DNA of 64,000 nucleotides from an uncultured Dokdonia sp. (GCA_947503305.1 CANNDF010000005.1:310001-374000), one strand, 5' to 3'; counted from the first letter of the stretch, positions 52,249 to 61,050 are shown. The notes: generated by a model not told the origin, from the sequence alone. Translations and numbers: made by a program.

Positions 52249-52329
52249 ATCCTATAAAGAAGGTTATATAGAATCTTCTTTATATCCACTAGTTGTGTGT
52301 AATTGAACCAAAAAAACGTATAATAAATT

Positions 52330-52953
52330 ATGATGATAAAATTATTTAACGAAAACCATATAAATTCAGATTTCCAAGATACTTTTAAAAATGCAGTACG
52401 TGCAGTTGAAAGCTTGAGCGAATATGAATTACAGAACCAGAGTTCGACTGAACTAACTGAAAGGATTTATGCGAATTTTAGAGAAAAACCATTAGAAGTT
52501 GATTTGGACAATAAATCAGCAATGGTCGAAATGATTAATATTTCTGGAAATAGATTTCCACCAGGATATGATGTTAGCAGAGGAAAATCATATCCTTGCG
52601 CACGAATTAAATACTCATTTGACATAAAGTCCGATAGTTCAAAATTTCTGTATGCTTTGCCAACAAATCACCGATTTGATAATGTGATGGCTGAAGTGGA
52701 TAATTTGGTAAAACTTCATATTTATTATCAAACGATGTACGGAAATAGCGAATTGAGTGATGCTGTCAAAAAAGAAATGAAAAATTGGATTATGGATTTA
52801 GTCCCTAAAATTAAAACTACTATCAATCTTATAAACAAAGATATTCAAGACTTTAATGAGGGAATGAAACCAAAAATCAAGGAATTAATTGAACAAAAAG
52901 CAGAGCAAGTCAATCGGAAAAACAAACAGAATGATGACCTTGCTGATTTCTAA
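52330..52953 (+). CDS. cassette 1 protein, hypothetical
   Basis: 207 aa ORF inside a cassette bounded by GTTGTGTGTAATTG and CAACTACACACAAC. Confidence 0.65.
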   Translation: MMIKLFNENHINSDFQDTFKNAVRAVESLSEYELQNQSSTELTERIYANFREKPLEVDLDNKSAMVEMINISGNRFPPGYDVSRGKSYPCARIKYSFDIKSDSSKFLYALPTNHRFDNVMAEVDNLVKLHIYYQTMYGNSELSDAVKKEMKNWIMDLVPKIKTTINLINKDIQDFNEGMKPKIKELIEQKAEQVNRKNKQNDDLADF

Positions 52954-52955
52954 AA

Positions 52956-53096
52956 CAACTACACACAACAATGGCTATAAGTAATTGCTTGTTCTCGCCT
53001 ACTTCTGAAAATCCTTGCGGATTTTCAGTTTGGTGTGTACTTGCTAAGTTAAGTGCTAAACCACGCAACTACTCATAGCTGAGACCGTTGTAAACA
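52956..53096. repeat. inter-cassette (attC-like) site 1
   Basis: CAACTACACACAACAATGGCTAT ... ATAGCTGAGACCGTTGTAAAC; inner perfect stem CTGAAAATCC-TTGC-GGATTTTCAG at 53005-53028. Confidence 0.75.
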
Positions 53097-53143
53097 AGTG
53101 TGAAAAATACTCTTATCTTTGAAAACTAAACGAGCAAGCCTTT

Positions 53144-54301
53144 TTGAAAATTAATCAAAACATATCGAGGTTAAAGCATCTTTTGAATTTATATAAATTT
53201 TCATTAGACGATTTTCTAGTGCTGATAAGCAAAGGGTTAAAAAATCAAATAACCTCTGACGATATCCTTGTTGAAGAAATTAAATTAAGCCATTTGAAAA
53301 GGATTGACAAAGTATTTAATAAAGGTTTACATTACTATTTAGACCCAAAAGCACCTGAAACATCTAAAGAAGCCAGTATTTTTTTCAGAAAACAGAACTT
53401 TAATTCTGATTTAAATATTGGAGCCAAAAAGGTTGTAAACCACTTTGAAGAATTTAAGATTTCTTTATCTGCAATTGCCAAATTATCGGATATGGAATTT
53501 AAAAGGTCGTTTCCGATTTACACAATATCTGACAACCCTAAAAATGTTGCTAAAGAAATAAGAGGAATTTTATATCCTGATTTCACTAGTAATCTGAAAG
53601 AATTTTTGAAAGCATTGATTTCAAAATTTGCAGAACATAATATTTTAGTTTTTGAGTTTGTAGAATATTGGAATCAAAAGGAAAAAGCCAACATTGACGG
53701 TTTCTTTCTCAATCCAAATGTTATTGTCTTAAAAAGACAACAAATGTCATTTCGAAGAGAGATTTTTACTTTGATTCACGAGTTAGGTCATTTTCTACTA
53801 AATGAGGAAGAAATTGAAAAATTAGAAATTGAACATTTAGCCAATGATAATCTTTCATCTATTGAGCGTTGGTGTAATGATTTTTCTTTTCATTTTCTAG
53901 CTGGTGATTTAGCAAATAAATTAGAAAAAATTCAATCTGCTGGACCACAAAATGATTACCATTTTGAACTTATTGAACAAATTTCTAGAAAGACACACCT
54001 AAGTCAGATAGCTCTTTTTACGAGATTATTACTTGACCGAAAAATATCTCCATCAAATTACAGTAATGTCAAATCGGAATTTGAAGAAGCTTTTAAAGAA
54101 AGACAAGCAGAACTTCAAAGAGTAAGAGAATTAGAAAAAGCCCAAGGAAAACAACAAAGAGGTTCAGCTCCACAACCAATAAAGTCACCTCTATTAGTTT
54201 CCACCATCCAAACAGCATTTTATGAAGGAGTTTTGAACGAATATGAAGTATGTAAAAGGCTCAACATTAAACCTGATAAATTAGAAAAATATATCCAGTG
54301 A
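53144..54301 (+). CDS. cassette 2 protein A: ImmA/IrrE-type metallopeptidase
   Basis: FTLIHELGHFLLNEEEIEKLEIEHLANDNLSSIERWCNDFSFHFL (HExxH); TTG start. Confidence 0.82.
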   Translation: MKINQNISRLKHLLNLYKFSLDDFLVLISKGLKNQITSDDILVEEIKLSHLKRIDKVFNKGLHYYLDPKAPETSKEASIFFRKQNFNSDLNIGAKKVVNHFEEFKISLSAIAKLSDMEFKRSFPIYTISDNPKNVAKEIRGILYPDFTSNLKEFLKALISKFAEHNILVFEFVEYWNQKEKANIDGFFLNPNVIVLKRQQMSFRREIFTLIHELGHFLLNEEEIEKLEIEHLANDNLSSIERWCNDFSFHFLAGDLANKLEKIQSAGPQNDYHFELIEQISRKTHLSQIALFTRLLLDRKISPSNYSNVKSEFEEAFKERQAELQRVRELEKAQGKQQRGSAPQPIKSPLLVSTIQTAFYEGVLNEYEVCKRLNIKPDKLEKYIQ

Positions 54302-54837
54302 TAGTAGTAATCGATACAAGTTCTCTTTTGTCGTTGGTTCGCTATTACTTGCCATTCGATAATAACAATGTACTCTTTGATTTTATAAAGTTAAAGATTG
54401 AAAATGAGGAGATTATAGTCTTGGATAAAGTTTTTCAAGAATCTTTATATACAGCTAAAGGCATTGTCATTGAGAAATTAGATTATTTAAAACTTAAGAA
54501 AAATCAAGTAAATACTACTGATCTTTTACCTTTCCCAAAATTTTTTAACCAACTAGAACATAATTTCATTAATGGTTCAGCTAAAAATAGACTTTCAACC
54601 GTTGAATTTGAAAACAGGAAAGACGCGTTTTTAGAATCAGCAGATGCAAAACTTTTATTATATGCACTGAAGAACAAGTCTGATAACGTAATTATTGTTT
54701 CCGAAGAAACGGAATCAAATAATGACAATAAAGCATTTAAAAAAATTCCTGCAATATGTAAGTTTTTGAATTTGGACATACTCACTTTACCAGAATTATT
54801 TGAAAAATATCCGGAGATTTCTTTTGAATTCCGTTAG
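54298..54837 (+). CDS. cassette 2 protein B: PIN-like (DUF4411-type) putative toxin
   Basis: MIVVIDTSSLLSLVRYYLP...ESADAKLLLYAL...VIIVSEETE; overlaps the ImmA gene by 4 nt. Confidence 0.75.
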   Translation: MIVVIDTSSLLSLVRYYLPFDNNNVLFDFIKLKIENEEIIVLDKVFQESLYTAKGIVIEKLDYLKLKKNQVNTTDLLPFPKFFNQLEHNFINGSAKNRLSTVEFENRKDAFLESADAKLLLYALKNKSDNVIIVSEETESNNDNKAFKKIPAICKFLNLDILTLPELFEKYPEISFEFR

Positions 54838-54980
54838 CACCAGTTTACAACAACGTATATAAAAAATGCTCAATATTTGGCTATCTTTGAGTACTCCCCT
54901 ATTTTAAATACAATTAATCACGGCTGAAAAAACCGTCTGCCAAAAAAGACGTACTTTTCATATACAAGACCGTTAGCCAA
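54838..54980. repeat. inter-cassette (attC-like) site 2
   Basis: CACCAGTTTACAACAACGTATATAAA ... TTCATATACAAGACCGTTAGCC. Confidence 0.75.
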
Positions 54981-54992
54981 AATTAAAAACGA

Positions 54993-55760
54993 ATGATATT
55001 TAAAGGACATTTTGACCCTCTAAAAGCACCTCTTGATTTCAATAAATTAACAATTTTCACAAAATCAGAGAAACAAAAAGACATTAGAAAAGAATACTTT
55101 TATAAAGACCATAAAGTTTCTAAAATTATTGATTATAGAAATGGTATAATTTCCGAATATGAACATTCCGACAATAATTTTGTTGTTAAATTTTATCTAT
55201 TTGAAGATTCAATAAATGAGACGGAATTTGATTCAATTAAAAAATTCTCTTATTCAAATGACAAAAAAATAAGAGAAGTTCTTATAAATATCGAAAACGA
55301 AAAAGAAGTGAAAATTTATACTGGTGAGTTTGAATATTTGGGAGATGATTTATCCTTTGAACGATACACATATGATGATGATGAAGCATATCGAATAAAA
55401 CACGAATGGAATAAAACAAAATCCGTTAATAACATTACACATCTTGATGAACCAGACAAAGTAAAATATACATTTAATAAGAATGGATTTTTAGCCGAAT
55501 GCCTACACTTCAAATATGAAGGTAGTGTAAAGAAAACACTTTACGAATACAAGAATGATAGACTATTTAAATTGATTGAATTTCCTCATCTTGAATATAA
55601 AAAATCTTTACTAGGTAAAATTCAAATTGTTGGAGAAGCTCAATTTATGGACGAAACAGAAAGCTATTACTTTGAGAATGGTTTATTAGAAAAAGAGATT
55701 ATAAAAGATTATGAAACAAAAGAGATACAAAATATAATCTATTACGAATACGAAAAATAA
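54993..55760 (+). CDS. cassette 3 protein, hypothetical (YD/RHS-like short beta repeats)
   Basis: Repeated [K/R]xYxYxNxxL-like segments; no catalytic motif seen. Confidence 0.6.
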   Translation: MIFKGHFDPLKAPLDFNKLTIFTKSEKQKDIRKEYFYKDHKVSKIIDYRNGIISEYEHSDNNFVVKFYLFEDSINETEFDSIKKFSYSNDKKIREVLINIENEKEVKIYTGEFEYLGDDLSFERYTYDDDEAYRIKHEWNKTKSVNNITHLDEPDKVKYTFNKNGFLAECLHFKYEGSVKKTLYEYKNDRLFKLIEFPHLEYKKSLLGKIQIVGEAQFMDETESYYFENGLLEKEIIKDYETKEIQNIIYYEYEK

Positions 55761-55907
55761 CTTTGGCTAACACCGTGTATAATTCATTGCTGTTTATATT
55801 ATAGCCTACTTACGAAAGTCCTCGCGGATTTTCAGTTTGGTTTGCATTTGCTAATTTAGTTACTAAAACACATAACTAATCTTATACAAGACCGTTGACA
55901 GTAATTA
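55759..55907. repeat. inter-cassette (attC-like) site 3
   Basis: AACTTTGGCTAACACCGTGTATAATTCATTGC ... CTTATACAAGACCGTTGACAGTAATT. Confidence 0.78.
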
Positions 55908-55926
55908 AAGGAATCCTCACAAACGA

Positions 55927-56724
55927 ATGAACTTCATACATATAAAGTTAAAACCAGCAAAAAAAATAAAGACAGATTTCAATCCTGCCGAAATCAGCAA
56001 AGATGTTGAGATTCCAGAAGCGAGCAAAAAATTTATAAAAGACTACAGCAAATCAAATAAACTATCTGATGATTATGACAAAGAAGTGATGATATTGTTT
56101 GAGGACAAAATTATTTATGGATTTGACTACTTGTATCAAAAAGAAAAATTATTGATTCCAGAAATTAATCCTACGACAATTTTTTATGCGAACGCTATAA
56201 TGTCTCACAAGAAATTAATTTCATTTCGTCAACAGTTATTTGAAAATTCGCCTACAGTAAGGAATTATAAGAAGAATAGTATCAACCAAAACCTATTTGG
56301 AAATTTTTTTCAATTAGCAACTATATGTATTACAAATTTACAATCTGCATTGGAAAGTTTTGCTAATAGACAAATCCCGGACGATTATGAATTTATAGAT
56401 AATAATGGAGAAGAATTTGAACCGTCGGTTTTTCATAAACTTGATTCTGCACTACCAAAAATTCATAGTAAGAGATTTAAAAGTAAGTATAAGAAATATA
56501 ATTACTCAATTAGAAAGTTAATTGAATTACGGAATGAAATAGTTCATCTAAAACCAGCTGAAAAAGATGCAAACACACAATATAAAATTGTATACAGAAG
56601 ATTATTAAAATTCGATTTTACAAGAGCTGTTATTTCGGTTAAAACTTTAATCAATTTTTATGAACCAAATCTTATTGAAGAATGTGAATGCGGAAAAGAA
56701 TTATACTACGATGTCTATGAGTAA
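55927..56724 (+). CDS. cassette 4 protein, possible HEPN-type domain
   Basis: LRNEIVHLKP contains Rx4H within an otherwise helical 265 aa protein. Confidence 0.55.
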   Translation: MNFIHIKLKPAKKIKTDFNPAEISKDVEIPEASKKFIKDYSKSNKLSDDYDKEVMILFEDKIIYGFDYLYQKEKLLIPEINPTTIFYANAIMSHKKLISFRQQLFENSPTVRNYKKNSINQNLFGNFFQLATICITNLQSALESFANRQIPDDYEFIDNNGEEFEPSVFHKLDSALPKIHSKRFKSKYKKYNYSIRKLIELRNEIVHLKPAEKDANTQYKIVYRRLLKFDFTRAVISVKTLINFYEPNLIEECECGKELYYDVYE

Positions 56725-56735
56725 CGAAAATAAAA

Positions 56736-56883
56736 TTACTCCTGTCAGCAATTTGCATAATTAATTTCTTGATTCTCGACTACTTACGAAAATCCTTGTG
56801 GATTTTCTATTCGGTTTGTATTTGCTAAATTACGTACTGAAACACGCAACGACATCATACACAAAACCGTTGGCGGTAATTAG
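56736..56883. repeat. inter-cassette (attC-like) site 4
   Basis: TTACTCCTGTCAGCAATTTGCATAATT ... CATACACAAAACCGTTGGCGGTAATTAG; left half partly degraded. Confidence 0.65.
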
Positions 56884-56884
56884 A

Positions 56885-57379
56885 ATGAGCAAGACCGATA
56901 AATCAAAACATAACATTTCAATTGCTTCAATTAAACGAAGTACTATGAAGCCATATGATTTTAAATGGACGAAATTTTATGAATCGAATTCGGACTTTCC
57001 ATATTCAGGACTGAATCTTAGTTTAGCGGAAAACGAACTGATTATATGTTCGACTGTAGTCGATTCGGAAAACTATAGTATTCTGACCAGTCAAAAACTA
57101 ATTACAAGTGAAAACGGAACTGAAAGAATCGGGAATTTGGTTAATGCAAAAGATAAAGGATATGGAGATTTTAAAGGATATAAAGACGACTTACTGACAT
57201 TCGGAATTGTGGAACTTGAAAATGGAACTGAACTAAAATATTTCATCGAAACAGGAAAAGCGTCAATGATTATGATTCACGGAGTTAGAACACTAATCAG
57301 AATGCAACAAATGACTGACAAAAATATTGAAAACGTAACACGAATTTGGAATCGGAAAAACGAACAAAGCGGAAAATAA
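56885..57379 (+). CDS. cassette 5 protein, hypothetical
   Basis: Start re-set to MSKTDKSKHN just inside the cassette; upstream part of the ORF-track entry translates the site. Confidence 0.65.
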   Translation: MSKTDKSKHNISIASIKRSTMKPYDFKWTKFYESNSDFPYSGLNLSLAENELIICSTVVDSENYSILTSQKLITSENGTERIGNLVNAKDKGYGDFKGYKDDLLTFGIVELENGTELKYFIETGKASMIMIHGVRTLIRMQQMTDKNIENVTRIWNRKNEQSGK

Positions 57380-57524
57380 CTACCGCCAACAATGTATAAC
57401 CGCAATTATGGCGGATTCGACTACGTCCGAATCCACTCGGAATTGCTAAAGCCTGTGCCTAACCGAATATTAACGCATATTAACCCGTAACTGAATGTTA
57501 TACGAGCACGTTAGCTGCAATTAG
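57378..57524. repeat. inter-cassette (attC-like) site 5
   Basis: AACTACCGCCAACAATGTATAACCGCAATTATGGCGGATTCGACTACGTCCGAATCCACTCGG ... GTTATACGAGCACGTTAGCTGCAATTAG. Confidence 0.78.
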
Positions 57525-57539
57525 AGCAAGAAACAAAAA

Positions 57540-57746
57540 ATGGCATCAAGCAAAAATAAAAGTCAAATTTTTATTATCCTCTCAATAGTTGCACTGATTC
57601 CCAACATTGGTTGTTTATTAGTGGCGCACTTTGTTCTATATCCTCCTCCCGTGATACTATACGTTGTGCCCGTAGTTATGATTGTTCTTTGTATAGTCAG
57701 TTTTACGTATGGAATGCAATTACGAAAAGAAACAACTAAAATTTGA
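57540..57746 (+). CDS. cassette 6 protein A: small two-TM membrane protein
   Basis: 68 aa, two hydrophobic helices, overlaps next ORF by 4 nt. Confidence 0.55.
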   Translation: MASSKNKSQIFIILSIVALIPNIGCLLVAHFVLYPPPVILYVVPVVMIVLCIVSFTYGMQLRKETTKI

Positions 57747-58210
57747 GAAGCAACAAACTTTTGATATTAGATTTAGATGGAGTTTTAATAACAAATCCAT
57801 CGTGGAAGGCCGACCAAATTCACTCAGACGGATACTCTGAATTTAATGAATCTTGTGTTGAAAACTTAAACCAACTTCTCACTTTTACGGAATTTGACAT
57901 TTGGTTGAGTTCAACTCGAAGAATCGTAAAAACCTTAACCGAATTCAATCTGATTTTCAAAAATCGTGGGATAAAGAAAGACATTATTGGATTTGTGCCA
58001 GAATATGCGGATTGTAGAAATCGAAAAGAGGAAGTCCTAAAATTTATAACTGAATTTAACATATCTGATTTTCTAATTATCGATGATGACAAATCATTAA
58101 ATGGACTCGAAAGCGAAATAAAAGAAAGTCTAGTTTTGACTGAATTGACAAAAGGGTTTAATTCTGAGAAGTTAAAAGAAGCAAATGAAAAAATAAAAAA
58201 CTGTAGCTAA
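57743..58210 (+). CDS. cassette 6 protein B: HAD-like hydrolase
   Basis: LLILDLDGVLITNPSW (DxDGV), IWLSSTRR, DFLIIDDDKSLNGL. Confidence 0.75.
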   Translation: MRSNKLLILDLDGVLITNPSWKADQIHSDGYSEFNESCVENLNQLLTFTEFDIWLSSTRRIVKTLTEFNLIFKNRGIKKDIIGFVPEYADCRNRKEEVLKFITEFNISDFLIIDDDKSLNGLESEIKESLVLTELTKGFNSEKLKEANEKIKNCS

Positions 58211-58405
58211 CAGTGTATATAAAAAATAACGCAAGTTGCTACTAAATCAAAGGCTTGGGCATTTTTGGAAAGTTCCCAACAACGTGTATAACTCATGCCT
58301 CTGAATACACTAAAATTTATCTACCTTTAAATTATATAAATTTTGTGTAACTCACTCTGCTGAAAAAACGGCACGAACCATACACGAACACGTTGTATGT
58401 AAGCT
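58201..58405. repeat. inter-cassette site 6, composite (two left half-sites, one right half)
   Basis: CTGTAGCTAACAGTGTATATAAAAAAT at 58201 and CCCAACAACGTGTATAACTCATG at about 58275, then CATACACGAACACGTTGTATGTAAGCT. Confidence 0.65.
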
Positions 58406-58415
58406 GAAGAAACCA

Positions 58416-59120
58416 ATGGATAAAATTAAAACAGACATTAATATAGGGCAACAAATATTCGATAATGTGCCGAATATTGTCCAACCTAATTGGGCTGGTT
58501 TGATTTTATCAAGATTTGATAGACATCTTGAGAAAGTCCCAATCGAAATAATTGAACTCTATCAAACCATTGATGATTCAGAAAAATGGAAAAATGCTCA
58601 CAAGCAATTTGGTTCAATTAGAAATCTAACATTAAAAAACAAAAATGCGGATTTTGAAATATACTTACAGTTAGCTGAATGTGTAGCAAAAATCACTTAT
58701 AACTCATCTGGACTTCCTGCACCATTTGATTCTAATAGCGGATTTTATATTCCGAGTCTTGCACTAAAATTTTCGGATACGATATCGGACGAATATTTAA
58801 GCGAAGAAGTAAAAGCAACTATTTTAATTTTCAACAGAAATAAAGGAGTGAAAAAAAGTGTGGAATCCGCCAAGGATTTAATAGTCTATAAAAAAATAGA
58901 TGATATTCTCTGGAATGATTGGGATCCAATTGGAATTAATGATGTTGCACCTAGAGATGAATATACAGGATATGTTACTGGAATTTTTAAATTGAAAAAA
59001 GAAGGTGCTGACCGAATAAAAATAGGTAAAAGACTTTTGGAATTGGAGACAAATTCAATAGGTATGCCTAGCAATTTAGATGAGTGTTTAATTGTAGCTG
59101 ACAAAATATTGGCTGTATAA
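58416..59120 (+). CDS. cassette 7 protein, hypothetical
   Basis: 234 aa ORF, no recognised family. Confidence 0.6.
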   Translation: MDKIKTDINIGQQIFDNVPNIVQPNWAGLILSRFDRHLEKVPIEIIELYQTIDDSEKWKNAHKQFGSIRNLTLKNKNADFEIYLQLAECVAKITYNSSGLPAPFDSNSGFYIPSLALKFSDTISDEYLSEEVKATILIFNRNKGVKKSVESAKDLIVYKKIDDILWNDWDPIGINDVAPRDEYTGYVTGIFKLKKEGADRIKIGKRLLELETNSIGMPSNLDECLIVADKILAV

Positions 59121-59332
59121 AAGCCAGCATATAATAATGTGTATAATTCATTGCTAGCAAGTGCTAAACCGAAAGATTAGTTCTTATTTACAAAGACCAC
59201 CAAATTTTTAATTTGGCTTATAAAAAGAGAAAAATTAAAAACAAAATATAAAAAAATTGGTTTGTGGTTAACCGAAAAAATATTGCTAATTTCACGCTAC
59301 GAGCCATATACAAAATCGTTAGCCACAAGCTA
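59121..59332. repeat. inter-cassette (attC-like) site 7, long variant
   Basis: AGCCAGCATATAATAATGTGTATAATTCATTGC ... GAGCCATATACAAAATCGTTAGCCACAAGCT. Confidence 0.68.
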
Positions 59333-59340
59333 AAAAATAA

Positions 59341-59796
59341 ATGAGAATCTTAAAACGAATATGCAATAATATTTTAGTTGCTCTGACAATTGTCATAGTA
59401 GTTGGGCTTCTGAATTATGCACTGCTGTGGATTTTTTCATTTTTAGGATATGGCGCTTTTATTTTTAGCTATTTATTAATAATTGGTGGGCTTATCGTGT
59501 TTTACAAATTGACTTCTATCTTAAAAGAAAAAGGATGGATATTTTTAAGTGTTAGTTTAAATTTCATTTTTTGGACAACCCAACTAATATTAATTGAATT
59601 AGAATTTTTAAAAACAATATTCTATCAAAACGAAAAAATATCTGCTGTATTTATTTTAGTTTTAAGTGGATTATTATTTGCCATTAACAAGATTATTTTG
59701 GATGAAATAATGATGCTTTTGGGGGCGAAAACAAAAGAGGAAATGTTAATAGCCAAATTACTCAAACGGAAAAAGCCAGTTGCTAACAATGTATAA
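59341..59796 (+). CDS. cassette 8 protein, multi-TM membrane protein
   Basis: Four hydrophobic helices; stop codon lies in the following site (…ANNV*). Confidence 0.6.
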   Translation: MRILKRICNNILVALTIVIVVGLLNYALLWIFSFLGYGAFIFSYLLIIGGLIVFYKLTSILKEKGWIFLSVSLNFIFWTTQLILIELEFLKTIFYQNEKISAVFILVLSGLLFAINKIILDEIMMLLGAKTKEEMLIAKLLKRKKPVANNV

Positions 59797-59920
59797 AAAT
59801 AATAGCGGTTTAATCGCTAAAACGAAAGTAAGTAAATATAAAAAAGGTCTGTGTTTAATCGAAGAGTTAGTGTGTAAAAATCCCCTACTATTCTTATACG
59901 AGAACGTTAGCGGTAATTAG
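59775..59920. repeat. inter-cassette (attC-like) site 8
   Basis: AGCCAGTTGCTAACAATGTATAA ... CTTATACGAGAACGTTAGCGGTAATTAG. Confidence 0.75.
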
Positions 59921-59941
59921 AAGAAGCTATCCTGAAAAATT

Positions 59942-60556
59942 ATGCAAGGAGATTACAAAAAAATGTTTTGGACAAAGTTTGATAAGGAATTGAAGTTAGT
60001 TCCTGAACTAATTTTATCCGGAATGACAAATGATTTGTTCAAGTCCGAGATAAAAGAATCATCCTTTCGTATCAATGACTTTAATCCTAAGGACTTTATA
60101 GCAATTAACATTTATAATCATTTTGGAAGTACCTTATTAGTAAGTAACGACTTGAATAATGATATTCAAATTACAGCTGGAAAAGTAAATTCAATAAATT
60201 TAAATAATTATCTATCTAGTAGTGATTTATTTATGAGAGAATTTAGCTCTTTTGATATAGTACATGCAAGTAAATATAGAAAAGGCGAATACAATTTTAA
60301 CTATGCTTTCTCTTACTTACTTGGAAATTTCATAAGGTACTACAACGACGGAAAACTTATTATCCCTAACTATACAAATAGACTATATATTTTAACTAAT
60401 TTAATTGAAGACTTTAATTATAGAAATAATTTAACAAGACTTATTATTTCAAGAGGAATGGAAAGTTCTTTTATTGAACTTGAAAACGAAGAGTTACTGA
60501 ATAGACTGAATGCAAATGTGGAATTTCTAAAAACGACTACCGCCAACAATGTATAA
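59942..60556 (+). CDS. cassette 9 protein, hypothetical
   Basis: 204 aa; C-terminus ...TTTANNV* is encoded by the site. Confidence 0.6.
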   Translation: MQGDYKKMFWTKFDKELKLVPELILSGMTNDLFKSEIKESSFRINDFNPKDFIAINIYNHFGSTLLVSNDLNNDIQITAGKVNSINLNNYLSSSDLFMREFSSFDIVHASKYRKGEYNFNYAFSYLLGNFIRYYNDGKLIIPNYTNRLYILTNLIEDFNYRNNLTRLIISRGMESSFIELENEELLNRLNANVEFLKTTTANNV

Positions 60557-60681
60557 CCGCAATTACGGCAGATTCGACTATGTCCGAATCCACTCGGAAT
60601 TGCTAACGACAGTTCTAAACCGAAAATTAAAGCATATTAACCCGTAACTGACGGTTATACTAAGCCGTTAGCGACAATTAA
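60534..60681. repeat. inter-cassette (attC-like) site 9
   Basis: GACTACCGCCAACAATGTATAACCGCAATTACGGCAGATTCGACTATGTCCGAATCCACTCGG ... GGTTATACTAAGCCGTTAGCGACAATTA. Confidence 0.78.
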
Positions 60682-60684
60682 TAA

Positions 60685-60765
60685 ATGGGAATATTCAATT
60701 TTATAAAAAAGAAAAAACAGGAAACTATTTCTCCTCGAAAAATTAAAGAAAAAAAGAATACTTAG
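60685..60765 (+). pseudogene. truncated cassette 10 ORF, cut by leader copy 2
   Basis: MGIFNFIKKKKQETISPRKIKEKKNT*: begins in a normal cassette position but runs into the repeat from about 60739. Confidence 0.6.
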
Positions 60766-61050
60766 GTGTTAATGTAATACTAACTGTAATTAATCTTACA
60801 AAGAGAGTTCTAGTACTGTAAACTTTATATAAGCGGGAGTAGCATTATCATTTATCTGTACTTGTAAAAAAAAATCTTCCATCCTTATCTACTTTTATAT
60901 AGACTTCGATTACCTACTACCTAATAACCTCCCCTATTTTCACAAAATCAGGAACTGGCAAAATAATTATAATATGTTGATTACCAAATAAAAAGTAGTA
61001 TATTTCATCCTATAAAGAAGGTTATATAGAATCTTCTTTATATCCACTAG
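60739..61050 (+). repeat. cassette-array leader copy 2 (attI-like), direct repeat of 51977-52292
   Basis: By-eye alignment: few mismatches in the first about 80 and last about 180 bp; ends TATATCCACTAG|TTAGCTATAATT. Confidence 0.88.
60977..61006 (+). promoter_or_regulatory. putative Bacteroidota-type promoter in leader copy 2
   Basis: TTG-N19-TATATTTC, same as leader copy 1. Confidence 0.5.

Larger units (their letters stand above)
51977..52292 (+). repeat. cassette-array leader copy 1 (attI-like), about 315 bp direct repeat
   Basis: Near-identical to 60739-61050 except about 80 bp diverged centre; both end in TATATCCACTAG|TT, then diverge into different cassettes. Confidence 0.88.

Noticed and set aside
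56798-56884. N-terminal extension MDFLFGLYLLNYVLKHATTSYTKPLAVIR of the 56798-57379 ORF
   Set aside because: It translates the right part of inter-cassette site 4, including the conserved CGTTGGCGGTAATTAG; the real start is most likely 56885.
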